From contig NZ_JAAJTJ010000023.1 in the NCBI RefSeq assembly GCF_011030405.1, forward strand, positions 1-64,000: a stretch of 64,000 nt of DNA, given 5' to 3'. The position numbers and the translations under genes are program-made. The notes beneath the pieces were generated by a model, which was not told where the DNA came from, ran no database searches, and saw only the letters and a program-made list of their open reading frames with translations. How positions within the stretch are numbered: position 1 is the stretch's first letter; the number at the start of each line of letters is the position of its first letter. The DNA is from Parapedobacter sp. SGR-10 (GTDB lineage Bacteria > Bacteroidota > Bacteroidia > Sphingobacteriales > Sphingobacteriaceae). This document shows, one piece after another, positions 53,108 through 62,167 of this stretch.

Positions 53108-53689
53108 TTATCTTTTCCGCGCCTGCACCGGATATTCTTTCATAATACCTGTGACGATCTTCGGAAGATCATTGATAGCTTTCTCAGGAATATTGACCTG
53201 TCCCGTACCACGTGCTTGCCATATCACAGCATTGGTACTGCGGTCGATTGCTTCCAGGATAATATGTCCGTACCGCACACGTTCTTTTCCTACGGGATAA
53301 GAACCGCCATAATAACCGTAAAATCCCCACGGCCTATACCAGCCCCAAGGGCCACCCCATCCCCATCCGCCATAATAAGGCGAACTATAAACCAATCGGC
53401 TCTTGTTATTCACAATAGCTACGTAACGAAACAGGATATCGGGGTTCTCTTTGGTATAGGTTAGACCACGGGCCTCCAATTCTTTATTGGCCGTGCCAAT
53501 GATATTACTCTTTGCGATATCGTTGGTAAAATAATCTTTTGAAAGCGAATCGATAGGTGGCAGCCAACCATACGTTTTGTATTGATAAAAATCGATAGAT
53601 TGCTGACGTGTGGTATGGTAGTTATAGGTCGCACATGAACCCATAATCAATAGAACCGTAACCGATAGAAAAAATAGTGCCTTGTTCAT
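53108..53689 (-). CDS. DUF4136 lipoprotein
   Basis: 193 residues with a lipoprotein signal, ALFFLSVTVLLIMGSC. The DUF4136 core is visible: DFYQYKTYGWLPPIDSL near 35, NELEARGLTYTKENPDILFRYVAI-like segment near 65-95, and HIILEAIDRSTNAVIWQARGTG near 145. Between them a Gly/Trp/Tyr-rich loop (YYGGWGWGGPWGWYRPWGFY) forms an unusual aromatic insert, common in members of this family. It is exported, with unknown function. Confidence 0.85.
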   Translation of the reverse strand: MNKALFFLSVTVLLIMGSCATYNYHTTRQQSIDFYQYKTYGWLPPIDSLSKDYFTNDIAKSNIIGTANKELEARGLTYTKENPDILFRYVAIVNNKSRLVYSSPYYGGWGWGGPWGWYRPWGFYGYYGGSYPVGKERVRYGHIILEAIDRSTNAVIWQARGTGQVNIPEKAINDLPKIVTGIMKEYPVQARKR

Positions 53690-53745
53690 GACAGCTCCTT
53701 AATTTAGTACGTATTGGACTACAAAGGTAAGGGATGGTTTAAATT

Positions 53746-53764
53746 GGGTAAAAGATTTTTTGCC
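53746..53764. repeat. Partial TGTAGGGGC-family palindrome
   Basis: GGGTAAAAGATTTTTTGCC matches the centre of the palindrome family at 3375 and 16846 with two changes, without its TGTAG ends. Confidence 0.5.
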
Positions 53765-53847
53765 TATCGGGCACAAGTCGACCCGCACACGATCTATCCC
53801 TCTAAGACTTGCAGTAGCTAGCGACTTTTACGTTGTGATTAGTTTAT

Positions 53848-53883
53848 CGTCATTTCGAACGAAGAGAGAAATCTATGGATAAG
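53848..53883. repeat. GTCATTTCGA repeat, copy 2 (at the 3' end of the GIY-YIG gene)
   Basis: CGTCATTTCGAACGAAG, then GAGAAATCTATGGATAA, ends ten bases from the stop codon of the GIY-YIG gene. It matches the ends of the elements at 6641-6771 and 54228-54331. Confidence 0.7.
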
Positions 53884-53892
53884 CAGATTACA

Positions 53893-54192
53893 TTACCAAT
53901 CTCTTATATCTTCCCATAAGTTTCTCCAATTTGGATTCATTGCATTTATCAATCTTTCCTTCTTCTCTCTCCGCCATTTCTTGATTTCTTTTTCCCTATC
54001 TATTGCTTCCTCAATAGAAGAAAAGAGTTCATAATATACACATATAGAAAGATTATATTTAGCAGTGAATGATTTGGGGTATTTCTTTTCTCGATGTTCT
54101 CCCAATCGCCAGAGCAGATCCGAGGTGACACCAATATATAAAGTTGTTCTAGTAACATTTGTCAAAATATATACCGCACCACCTCTTTCCAT
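53893..54192 (-). CDS. GIY-YIG domain endonuclease, small single-domain
   Basis: 99 residues consisting almost wholly of a GIY-YIG nuclease domain: AVYILTNVTRTTLYIGVTSDLLWRLGEH starts it (the GIY and YIG tyrosines), an arginine in DLLWRLGEH near 30 and a glutamate in EAIDREKEIKKWRREKKERLI near 65-75 complete the active site. It resembles the UPF0213/YhbQ-type family. It is flanked by GTCATTTCGA palindromes, a typical neighbourhood for such small nucleases in Bacteroidetes. Whether the nuclease acts on the repeats is unknown. Confidence 0.88.
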   Translation of the reverse strand: MERGGAVYILTNVTRTTLYIGVTSDLLWRLGEHREKKYPKSFTAKYNLSICVYYELFSSIEEAIDREKEIKKWRREKKERLINAMNPNWRNLWEDIRDW

Positions 54193-54227
54193 ACTTTAAA
54201 AGATTGCTTTTTTTTTTACAAATATAC

Positions 54228-54331
54228 CGTCATATGGACAAAGCATGAGGAGATATCTATGGATAAATAAGGGATTATTTTCCTACCTAACCATAGATTT
54301 CTCTTCGTCGTACCTCCTCATCGAAATGACG
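54228..54331. repeat. GTCATTTCGA palindromic element, copy 3
   Basis: The left end CGTCATATGGACAAAGCATGAGGAG with ATATCTATGGATAA and the right end CCATAGATTTCTCTTCGTC with TCCTCATCGAAATGACG are inverted copies around a short A/T-rich centre, about 104 bp in all. Located 36 bp upstream of the GIY-YIG start codon. Confidence 0.75.
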
Positions 54332-54406
54332 ATTTTCATAACGAATCTCTTTGTCAGAATGTCCATTTTAACCTAAATGTGACCATAAAATTCAAATATA
54401 GATATT

Positions 54407-56053
54407 TTAAAAAGGAAACCTCGCCACCAGTGGAATGGATCTTCCAGGGCCAAATGCTTTAGGGCTTACGCGCAGAATGGGTGGAGCTTGAAAACGTTTG
54501 AATTCAGCATTATTGACCAGTCTTGCAACACGTTGCACCAGCTGCTCGTCAAATCCTAAGTGAACGATTTCCGATCCGGATTTTTCCAGCTCAATGAGCT
54601 GATACAATACCGAATCCAGAATTTCGTAAGGAGGCAACGAGTCTGAATCCTTCTGATCGGGACGCAACTCTGCCGAAGGTGGTTTGGTGATAGTATTCTC
54701 CGGAATGATTTCCCTGTCGCGATTGATGTATTCGGCCAATTTAAAGACCTGCGTCTTGTACACATCACCGATGACGCTCAGTGATCCTGCCATATCCCCA
54801 TATAGAGTCCCATACCCGACAGCCGCTTCGCTCTTGTTGGAGGTATTGAGCAAAATATGGCCAAATTTATTGGAAATAGCCATCAAGAGTGTACCCCTGA
54901 TCCGGGCTTGTATATTTTCTTCGGTCGTATCTGGATTCCGTCCTTCGAAGGCTTTATGCAACGTATTTTCGAAAGTGAAGGCAATGTCTTGGATCGGCAG
55001 AAGCAAATGTTCACAACCCGTATTTTGAACCAGATCAAGTGCATCTTTCAGCGAATGATCCGACGAATATCGGGAAGGCATGAGTACGGCCAATACATTT
55101 TCAGCACCCAACGCTTCGATGGCCAAAGCAGCAACCACCGCTGAATCTATTCCACCGGACAGCCCCAATACAGCTTTTTTAAAACCCGATTTTGAAAAGT
55201 AATCTTTCAGTCCCAGAATAAGCGCTTCGTGGATCAGCGCAATATCGGTATCCTTTGCCACATCGACTGAGGGGGGTGGCAAGGCCGTGATGTGGCTATT
55301 CAAAACCTCTACGTATTGCAGGTCTTCGGCAAATTTATGCAGTTCGGCAACGATATTGCCCGATTTGTCCAAAGCCAGCGACCGGCCATCAAAAATAATA
55401 TCGGTGTGGGCACCGACATGATTGACATAGACCAAAGGTGCATTGGCTTTTAGCACATTTCTTTTTAGGACATTGACCCTGTTTTGAAAATGGGAATATG
55501 AAAATGGCGAAGCAGCAATATTAATGATCAGATCCGGCTTTTCCAAAGCAAGTTCCTGTATCAAATCCCCTACATACGAGTTTTGCTGATCATCATCCCA
55601 AAGGTCTTCGCAAATGGTAAGGGCAACTTTCATCCCCCGGATATTGATGCAATGCGTATTTCTATTGGGTTCAAAATAACGGTATTCGTCAAAGACATCA
55701 TAATCGGGCAGCAAGGATTTAGCGGTCACGGAGACCACCTCGCCTTTGGAGATATACGCGGCCGCATTGACTAAGGACTTCCCCTCCGGGGAAGTATTGG
55801 GGAGGGGAGCTCCTATAATGCAGTCTATACCATCACAATGGGTCGCAATTTCTTTTACCGCCCGTTGACATTGTTCGATAAAAACAGCATTTCGCAATAG
55901 ATCTTTGGCAGGATAGCCTCCAATAGCCAACTCCGCAAAAACAATCAAATCAGCTTTGTCCAGAACGGCCTGTTGTATGGCCGTGATTATTTTTTTCTGA
56001 TTAGCCTCAAAGTTTCCGATATGATAGTTTAATTGTGCTAAAGCTATTTTCAT
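54407..56053 (-). CDS. nadE: NAD+ synthase, glutamine-hydrolysing
   Basis: Final step of NAD synthesis: amidates deamido-NAD using ammonia from glutamine. 548 residues. The N-terminal nitrilase-like glutaminase domain has its triad E in IVFAELAIGGYPAKDL near 43, K in TAKSLLPDYDVFDEYR near 115 and C in VALTICEDLWDDD near 150. The C-terminal synthetase domain has the ATP loop LGLSGGIDSAVVAALAIEALG near 298, and GYGTLYGDMAGSLSVIGDVYKTQVF. The segment APLPNTSPEGKSLVN near residue 84 is encoded by a CCCC/GGGG palindromic sequence; see findings. Confidence 0.95.
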   Translation of the reverse strand: MKIALAQLNYHIGNFEANQKKIITAIQQAVLDKADLIVFAELAIGGYPAKDLLRNAVFIEQCQRAVKEIATHCDGIDCIIGAPLPNTSPEGKSLVNAAAYISKGEVVSVTAKSLLPDYDVFDEYRYFEPNRNTHCINIRGMKVALTICEDLWDDDQQNSYVGDLIQELALEKPDLIINIAASPFSYSHFQNRVNVLKRNVLKANAPLVYVNHVGAHTDIIFDGRSLALDKSGNIVAELHKFAEDLQYVEVLNSHITALPPPSVDVAKDTDIALIHEALILGLKDYFSKSGFKKAVLGLSGGIDSAVVAALAIEALGAENVLAVLMPSRYSSDHSLKDALDLVQNTGCEHLLLPIQDIAFTFENTLHKAFEGRNPDTTEENIQARIRGTLLMAISNKFGHILLNTSNKSEAAVGYGTLYGDMAGSLSVIGDVYKTQVFKLAEYINRDREIIPENTITKPPSAELRPDQKDSDSLPPYEILDSVLYQLIELEKSGSEIVHLGFDEQLVQRVARLVNNAEFKRFQAPPILRVSPKAFGPGRSIPLVARFPF

Positions 56054-56083
56054 AGGATGATTTATTTACCAGAGTTTATTTGC

Positions 56084-56258
56084 ATCCTGAGGCTTACCGA
56101 CTGCAAAGCAGGCATCAGGGACGTGTTGGCGGTTCTGGGGCTGATGCAACATTGGATCTTTAACTATATAGTTTTAGATCCTTCCTATCGTCAGGATGAC
56201 AAAAGGAAACGTCGAGCCCTCAACTCAAGGGTTTTGCGTTTGCATCAGAGAATTTCCT
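56084..56258. repeat. Inverted GTCATCCTGA-type repeat between nadE and the barrel gene
   Basis: GCATCCTGAGGC near 56084 and TCGTCAGGATGAC near 56190 are inverted copies enclosing about 100 bp, and CGAGCCCTCAACTCAAGGG near 56213 forms a further small hairpin. A 74-codon plus-strand frame across the region has no family resemblance and is taken as non-coding. Confidence 0.55.
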
Positions 56259-56939
56259 TTAAAAAAACAATCCTAAATTAAGCGCAACAAAAGAAGTTTT
56301 TGGTTTCCCTTCATTGTTGATGGCTCTGGTGAAACCATTATTGAACGATAATCCGGTCAACAGCGCCAGGTTGTCGTTCAGTTTCCATTCTGCACCTCCA
56401 CCCAATTGAAGGCCAAGACGGAACAAATCGTCTTTGTCGATACCTCTTTTCTTGGTTTCTCCTGCCAATTTTTCTTTACCCGAAACCTTAAAACCTGCCG
56501 TAAAACCAAACTGGCCATAGAAACGACCAAGCTCGTTTTCATTGCTTTTCAGCTTCACGGTCAAAGGGACATCTACATACTGTAAACGTATCAAGTCTCT
56601 TTTTGCATTATCTGCTGCCGAAGCTGGCGGCTCTACACTCGATGCAATAGAATTGATCAGCAAACCTGTCGAGAAATAATAGTTTTTGGCAAATCCCAAA
56701 TCGGCAATCAAACCATATGAAAAACCCATTTTTGAACCGGATTTATAATCATCGTCATTATATCTGTACCAACCAATATTAGGATTGATCGACAATCCCA
56801 AACGGAAATTTTTCTCATCAAGACTACTGCTGTTTTGATTGGTATAGTAATCTTGTGCCGATACAGCATTGCCACATAGGACAGCACCTAGCAGTGCTAG
56901 CGAAGCGAATAGTTTTTTGGTAAAGTTGGTCATAATCAT
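56259..56939 (-). CDS. Outer membrane beta-barrel protein (PorT-like)
   Basis: 226 residues. The signal peptide ends near NAVSAQ. The mature protein shows barrel strands with alternating residues: FRLGLSINPNIGWYRYN, MGFSYGLIADLGFAKNYYFSTGLLIN, YGQFGFTAGFKVSG and LQLGGGAEWKLNDNLALLTGLSFNNG, ending in SFVALNLGLFF. This is the usual Bacteroidetes outer-membrane-protein form, related to PorT/OmpW-type small barrels. The function is unknown. It is divergent from gldB across a 51-bp gap. Confidence 0.82.
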   Translation of the reverse strand: MIMTNFTKKLFASLALLGAVLCGNAVSAQDYYTNQNSSSLDEKNFRLGLSINPNIGWYRYNDDDYKSGSKMGFSYGLIADLGFAKNYYFSTGLLINSIASSVEPPASAADNAKRDLIRLQYVDVPLTVKLKSNENELGRFYGQFGFTAGFKVSGKEKLAGETKKRGIDKDDLFRLGLQLGGGAEWKLNDNLALLTGLSFNNGFTRAINNEGKPKTSFVALNLGLFF

Positions 56940-56990
56940 TATTGTTTATTTAAATTAATATTTTTGTACCGATAATCGAAAATAAGTATT

Positions 56991-58028
56991 ATGCAGTATT
57001 CTTCCGTACAAAAGTATCTCTTTTTTTTAATACCCACGATAATATCTTGTCAGCAATCGGCTACAATTTCAAGACCCGATATATCAAACATGGATATTGA
57101 GGTCAAAATCGAACGTTTTGACCAGGAAATGGCGGCCTTGCAACCGAAAGATATTCTGCTAAAAAACACGGAGTGGCAGCAGCAATACGGCTACTTTTAT
57201 CACGATTACATGACTGAAATCCTGGAAATAGGCCCTCCACAAGACAGCTTACGAGTCCAACAGTTGCTCACACAAGTGCTTCAAAAAAAAGACTTCAAGG
57301 ATTTATCCGCTTCGGTGACACAACGATTTCCCCATTTGAAAAAACAGGAAAAAGATCTGGCAAAAGCACTGAAATATCTCAAATATGAATTTCCGGAGTA
57401 TGAAACTCCACGCTTTATCTCCTTTGTCGGTGGGTTTTCTTTTCAGACGCCCATAGGCAACGATTATGTAGGCATAGGATTGGATATGTTCCTAGGGGCA
57501 GATTCGGAGTTTTATCCCGCCTTGGTACAATCCATCCCGTTGTATATTTCAAGAAAATTTACACCCGAAAATATTGTGCCGCGAGTCATCGAGACCATCC
57601 TGAGAGAAGACATTTACCCGCAGACGCACGGTGATGTCAATACCTTGTCCCATATGGTCTACAACGGAAAGATCCTCTATGCGATGGATTACCTGTTGGA
57701 AAATGTACCGGACACGGACAAGATCGGCTATACGGAGGCACAATTGAAATGGGCCAGACGGTATCAACAGGATGTATGGGCTTGGTTCGTACAGGAAAAT
57801 CTATTGTACAATACAGATTACCTACGTATCCAAAAATATTTTACCGAAGCGCCTTTTACACCAGAACTCGGTCAAAATAACGAATCAGCTCCAAAATTAG
57901 GATCGTATATAGGCTGGATGATGGTGCGCAAATACATGATCAAGCATCCGGAGATGGGATTGAAAGAATTGTTTGCGATCGAGAATGCACAGGAGATATT
58001 GGAAGACTCGAAATTCAAAGGGAAATAA
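56991..58028 (+). CDS. gldB: Gliding motility lipoprotein GldB homologue
   Basis: 345 residues. The signal ends with a lipobox, IPTIISC. The GldB pattern is seen in VKIERFDQEMAALQPKDI, YGYFYHDYMTEIL, FVGGFSFQTPIGNDYVGIGLDMFLG and a following PLYISRKFTPENIVPRVIETIL. In Flavobacterium GldB is needed for gliding and also for growth-linked type IX secretion functions; in non-gliding relatives it is often kept, probably for envelope or protein-export roles. A TATTTTTG box at about 56961-56968 lies before the start in the shared divergent region. Confidence 0.88.
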   Translation: MQYSSVQKYLFFLIPTIISCQQSATISRPDISNMDIEVKIERFDQEMAALQPKDILLKNTEWQQQYGYFYHDYMTEILEIGPPQDSLRVQQLLTQVLQKKDFKDLSASVTQRFPHLKKQEKDLAKALKYLKYEFPEYETPRFISFVGGFSFQTPIGNDYVGIGLDMFLGADSEFYPALVQSIPLYISRKFTPENIVPRVIETILREDIYPQTHGDVNTLSHMVYNGKILYAMDYLLENVPDTDKIGYTEAQLKWARRYQQDVWAWFVQENLLYNTDYLRIQKYFTEAPFTPELGQNNESAPKLGSYIGWMMVRKYMIKHPEMGLKELFAIENAQEILEDSKFKGK

Positions 58029-58033
58029 AACAC

Positions 58034-58061
58034 GTAGAGACGCAATGCATCGCGTCTCTAC
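58034..58061. repeat. GTAGAGACGCG palindrome, copy 1
   Basis: GTAGAGACGC (58034-58043) and GCGTCTCTAC (58052-58061) form a perfect 10-bp inverted repeat around AATGCATC, just after gldB. It may terminate both convergent genes. A longer copy is at 63241-63297. Confidence 0.75.
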
Positions 58062-58090
58062 AAAAAAATATAAAAATATTGTATTGATAA

Positions 58091-58753
58091 TTAGTCGCCG
58101 ATCTGCAACACTTCAAATTCGTACACCAAAGGTGAATTTGCTGGAATATCTTCCACACCGCCTGTCTTTACAACAGAACCGTAAGCTAAATAAGAAGGTA
58201 CGACAACAACAAATTTACTGCCTACTTTCAATCCATCTTCAGTTAGGCCACTAATCACTCTATCCTCACTATTTATTCGGATAGAGTAAGGAAAAAATGA
58301 ATAAAGCCACGCATAATTAATAACAGCTGATTGTGATCCAAAATCATAATTCTCGCCTTCGGCAGATTCAACCAAGGTTCCATCCAATAGTTTTGCAGTA
58401 TAATTCAATTTAACCTTTGGATACGTCAAATAGCCTGATCCACTTATTTTATATTCATAACTATCATCTGTAGGGGGAGTAATGACCTTATACCACATCC
58501 CTCTCGTAACCTCATCATTTATGAATTGGAGTGGCACAAGTACTGTATCTTCTTCTGCTTCATAAAGAGCATCTTCTTCTGTCAAATTAGCCAAATAATT
58601 CTCTATTTTAACCTTCTCAGCAGCTAGAGCAGCTACAAACTTCCTTTCTTCCTCCTCATACTGTCCCAAATCGATATCAGTTTTATCATTACAGGATGCC
58701 AATACAAAAGAGCCTAGTGCCAGGATTACAAATGTTTTAAATAATTTTTTCAT
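58091..58753 (-). CDS. Lipoprotein FKBP-type peptidyl-prolyl isomerase
   Basis: 220 residues from the ATG at 58753 (MKKLFKTFVILALGSFVLASC), a lipoprotein signal; the further upstream ATG at 58786 would put non-signal residues before it. The C-terminal half is an FKBP domain: LNYTAKLLDGTLVESAEG, RVISGLTEDGLKVGSKFVVVVPSYLAYG and IPANSPLVYEFEVLQIG. The N-terminal half is a helical, acidic spacer. It is convergent with gldB; gliding-associated FKBPs (GldI) are known in the phylum, but no specific resemblance is claimed. Confidence 0.85.
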   Translation of the reverse strand: MKKLFKTFVILALGSFVLASCNDKTDIDLGQYEEEERKFVAALAAEKVKIENYLANLTEEDALYEAEEDTVLVPLQFINDEVTRGMWYKVITPPTDDSYEYKISGSGYLTYPKVKLNYTAKLLDGTLVESAEGENYDFGSQSAVINYAWLYSFFPYSIRINSEDRVISGLTEDGLKVGSKFVVVVPSYLAYGSVVKTGGVEDIPANSPLVYEFEVLQIGD

Positions 58754-58856
58754 AAAATAATAAATAATATCTATGTGAACGTCCAAAAAGTCGAACTCGC
58801 TACAGCTATACGTGCAAAGTTACAATATTTTTACCAAATCTTTGATGCTAAGGCAA

Positions 58857-59342
58857 TTATTCTTTCACCTCTTCGATTGCCTCCAGCAATTTTTCCAATT
58901 GCCTAGAAGATAATACTCCTTGATAACGAAACAATACTTGGTATTCTTTGTCCAACAGTATCCATGTCGGAAAGCTGAGTTGACCGGGACCGTTCAAGGC
59001 CAGGGCGAGCTCGTGTACGCCGCTCGATGTATTTGTAGCCTTAAACACATAATCCTGACCGTGAAAACGAACTTTTTCTTTGCTTTCGGCATCGAATTCC
59101 ACATAATAGAACAGATCCACCTTTGTCTGGAAGTCTTTGTTTTTGAGCAGGTGGCTTTTCTGCATTTGGCAATATTTGCACCAATCTGTAGAAAGGAGGA
59201 TCAATATAGGCTTGGCTTCCTGCACCATACAGCTGTCCACCTGTGTTATAGGCATGGGAGTAGTCTGTGCATGACATACGGGAGCCAGAAATAATCCCAG
59301 AATTGCCCAAAGTATATTGTAATGTCTGAGAAGTTTTTTCAT
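58857..59342 (-). CDS. Exported thioredoxin-like protein
   Basis: 161 residues with a signal peptide (to APVCHAQ). The thioredoxin fold is indicated by PILILLSTDWCKYCQMQKSHLLKN with the CKYC redox pair near residue 55, an aspartate region, the cis-proline in GQLSFPTWILLD near 122, and a C-terminal helix. It should be a periplasmic disulfide reductase or DsbD-type partner. It lies 470 bp downstream of the TonB receptor gene on the same strand, separated by repeats. Confidence 0.85.
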   Translation of the reverse strand: MKKLLRHYNILWAILGLFLAPVCHAQTTPMPITQVDSCMVQEAKPILILLSTDWCKYCQMQKSHLLKNKDFQTKVDLFYYVEFDAESKEKVRFHGQDYVFKATNTSSGVHELALALNGPGQLSFPTWILLDKEYQVLFRYQGVLSSRQLEKLLEAIEEVKE

Positions 59343-59815
59343 AGTATTAACTTTTTCTGCGTTATTTAGGACAGCGGTCTATTCTCTCCTCCTACCGTTG
59401 GTTCTTTATCCCCCTCAGAGAGGCTACCGTATACCCATATCTTTGTATTCAATTGATAATTAACACATTGCACCCTTTAGTTTTTGTAGCCTCATTTCTT
59501 ACTTGTATGTCGATCTGTATAAGGATAAATGCTGTAGACCAATGTCCCCCTCAAGAGGGGGTAGGGGGAGGATATTACTCAAGAAAGCTTATTTTCAGTA
59601 TGTTTTGACTTCTTTCCTCTCCCTGTCCACCCCTCTTTCCTGTGCGCCCCTCTCCAGAGAGGGATAGCATTTAACAAAGCCAGTGCAAACATAGGATCTA
59701 ATGCCCTCTTATGTATTGAAGTGTCCTATTTCTGGGTACACGGTAGCCCCCAAAGGGGGATAACGTCCTACAATGGAACTGCAGAACAAACCACTTTACA
59801 AATCACAATCAAGGA
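59343..59815. repeat. Repeat-rich, gene-free region (CCCCTC palindromes)
   Basis: No gene is supported. Several CCCC/GGGG hairpins occur: CCCCCTCAAGAGGGGGTAGG at about 59543, CCACCCCTCTTTCCTGTGCG and CCCCTCTCCAGAGAGGGATA at about 59626-59665, GCCCCCAAAGGGGGATAAC at about 59746. They look like worn copies of one palindromic family. The nadE gene holds a related CCCCTCCGGGG...GGGGAGGGG sequence. Confidence 0.6.
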
Positions 59816-62110
59816 CTACCTAAACAGATTATACCGCAATCCTAAAAAAGCCCGGATACCTTGATTCGGACCATAGACATAGGATGGATCAAAAGTCAAT
59901 CCATAAGGATTACCAGGTGTCCGCAATGCATCCCCCGTCACCGGATCAAAATCGACTTCCTTGTCAAACGGGTCATGTGCACGGGCTATAATAAATGGAT
60001 TCCCTTTGTTAGGTGTCCAGTTCAGCAGATTCTTGACACCTCCATAGACTTCAATCCTATTATTGATGCTCTTGGTCAGCTGTATATTCTGTATACTCCA
60101 CCAAGGAGAATATTCATTACGAGGATCCCATTCACTCAATAGAGGCAAACGCATAGGACCATACAGATTGCCTGTATAATCGACAGTTAAACCTAGTTTT
60201 TTGAACGTGTAACCAACATTCCACGTTCCCGAAAATTTTTCTGTAAACAGTTGATCCACCTTCTTGCCTTCTTCTTCACTATAGACATCCAGGAATGTTC
60301 CTCCGGCCAGAATCTTCAATCCGTTGGCAAAAACAACATCGATATTCAGGGATATACCCTGTGATATCGCATATCCATTGAGGTTGCCGTACAGTACTTT
60401 TGTCTGATCGGTATCGTAATCGGCAATAATCTTATTCGTAAAATAGGTATAGAAAACAGTTGCATCCAAACCAATAAACGAACTTCCTGCAGGAATCTTT
60501 TTCACGTAATTGATGTTCCCATTCCAGGATGTTTCAGGCTTGAGATCTTCTTCAAATTCAACTTTTCGAGCTCCGGTCAGTGCCGAATGATCTTCGGTAA
60601 ATACATTGGCCACACGATATCCATTGCCAAAGCTCAACCGCAGCACATCGTTCTTACTGACCGAATTCCACTTATAGTTCAATCGAGGCGTGACAATACT
60701 CCCATGTAGCGAATTGTAATCGTAACGTACACCCAATAAGAGTTTGTTCTGTGGGTCAAATGTGATCTCGTCTTGCACAAATACGGCTGGAAGATGCGTA
60801 ATGGATGCTTTGTTCTTATCTATGTCATTGGGATCGGCGGTCACAGGTGTATCGTCATCGTAATAGGTATATCGGTAGGCCAATCCGGTCAAGAGGTCAT
60901 GTTTGCCCAAAGTCTTGAACCAATTGAGTTGTCCAAAACCTATATATTGATCGGCCATGAATGGCGTATTACCATAATAGCTGTTCTGGTTGTGGCCATT
61001 CGTACTGAACTGAAACAGCACCTTCTCCTTTATCGGCAACTCATAGGTTCCGAATAATTCCCAACGCTTGGTATAGATACTTTCGCCATATTTCACATCA
61101 CCACCACGGTACTCTTTGCTCCAGTCCATCTCTCCTCCCCACCGATCTTCGTACACATAACGTCCTGCTAAGGAGAATATACGGTTGTTTTTTCGTGCAA
61201 AATCCCATTTATTGAATACAGACAGTCGATTTTGTAGTGTTACATCCGTAAAGTTATCATTGTTGTTGTCAATAGGATTTTGGTAATTGAAATAACTGAC
61301 CCCCAATAAGGATTGTGCTTTCAGACCGGCATTGAACTTTGCCGCCAAATCGGTATTGACCTCTCCCCAAGATGTACCAAATACATCAGCAGAAATAACC
61401 GGCGCACTACTTGGCTTTTTGGTGATGATATTGATCAATCCACCTACGGCCTCACTGCCATAGAGGGTCGACGCTGGTCCTTTAACGATTTCCACACGCT
61501 CAATAAGTGCCTGTGGAATACCACTCAAACCATAGACGGTAGAGAGTCCACTGACAATGGGCATACCATCGATCAGCACCATCGTGTATGGGCCTTCCAG
61601 GCCATTGATATGAATATCTCCCGTATTGCAGATATTACAGTTCAACTGCGGACGTACCCCGTTAATGTTCTGCAACGCATCAAAAATCGAAGGTGTAGGG
61701 TTTGCCTTGAAGAACTTGGCCGTATATACCTCTACCGGCACTGGGCTTTCCAGTTTCGACATTTCCTTCATGGTGCCCGATACAACGACCTCGTCCAGAT
61801 TAAGATTGTCTTCTTGCAATATAAACGTTTGTTGTTTACCAAAATCTTTCTTGTCGATCCGTTTTTTCAATGCTTGGTATCCTACTGCACGGATAGAAAG
61901 ATTTGCCCTTTCTCCGCTATAATCCAAAACAAATTGACCAGACACATTGGTCGAAGCACGGAGTGATGTACCTTCGACCGACACTGTCGCCGACTCAATG
62001 GGCTCATCTTTATTATTAAGAATTGTGCCCGTTATTTTTTGGGCATAGGTGTGGCTCATGCCACACAGCATATATAATGATATAGCAATGCTATAGTATA
62101 GTTTAGACAT
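59816..62110 (-). CDS. TonB-dependent outer membrane receptor
   Basis: 764 residues. A signal peptide precedes a carboxypeptidase-D-like domain (ITGTILNNKDEPIESATVSVEG), the plug domain and a 22-strand barrel ending in IRAFLGLRYNLFR. The plug contains a CNIC pair (NCNICNTGDIHINGLEG) followed by YTMVLIDGMPIVSGLSTVYG and GPASTLYGSEAVGGLINIITKKP, the normal plug signature. The ligand is probably a metal or metallophore: the upstream gene product is His-rich, and the CNIC cysteines could hold a metal. No binding site can be proved from sequence. Confidence 0.9.
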   Translation of the reverse strand: MSKLYYSIAISLYMLCGMSHTYAQKITGTILNNKDEPIESATVSVEGTSLRASTNVSGQFVLDYSGERANLSIRAVGYQALKKRIDKKDFGKQQTFILQEDNLNLDEVVVSGTMKEMSKLESPVPVEVYTAKFFKANPTPSIFDALQNINGVRPQLNCNICNTGDIHINGLEGPYTMVLIDGMPIVSGLSTVYGLSGIPQALIERVEIVKGPASTLYGSEAVGGLINIITKKPSSAPVISADVFGTSWGEVNTDLAAKFNAGLKAQSLLGVSYFNYQNPIDNNNDNFTDVTLQNRLSVFNKWDFARKNNRIFSLAGRYVYEDRWGGEMDWSKEYRGGDVKYGESIYTKRWELFGTYELPIKEKVLFQFSTNGHNQNSYYGNTPFMADQYIGFGQLNWFKTLGKHDLLTGLAYRYTYYDDDTPVTADPNDIDKNKASITHLPAVFVQDEITFDPQNKLLLGVRYDYNSLHGSIVTPRLNYKWNSVSKNDVLRLSFGNGYRVANVFTEDHSALTGARKVEFEEDLKPETSWNGNINYVKKIPAGSSFIGLDATVFYTYFTNKIIADYDTDQTKVLYGNLNGYAISQGISLNIDVVFANGLKILAGGTFLDVYSEEEGKKVDQLFTEKFSGTWNVGYTFKKLGLTVDYTGNLYGPMRLPLLSEWDPRNEYSPWWSIQNIQLTKSINNRIEVYGGVKNLLNWTPNKGNPFIIARAHDPFDKEVDFDPVTGDALRTPGNPYGLTFDPSYVYGPNQGIRAFLGLRYNLFR

Positions 62111-62167
62111 AATTTTTTTATAGGTAAGAGTTTAGAATATTTTGTTGGGATAGATTTCTCTAAAAGA

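Noticed and set aside
56057..56281. 74-codon plus-strand frame between nadE and the barrel gene
   Set aside because: It lies over an inverted GTCATCCTGA-type repeat, has no family resemblance, and overlaps the end of the barrel gene.
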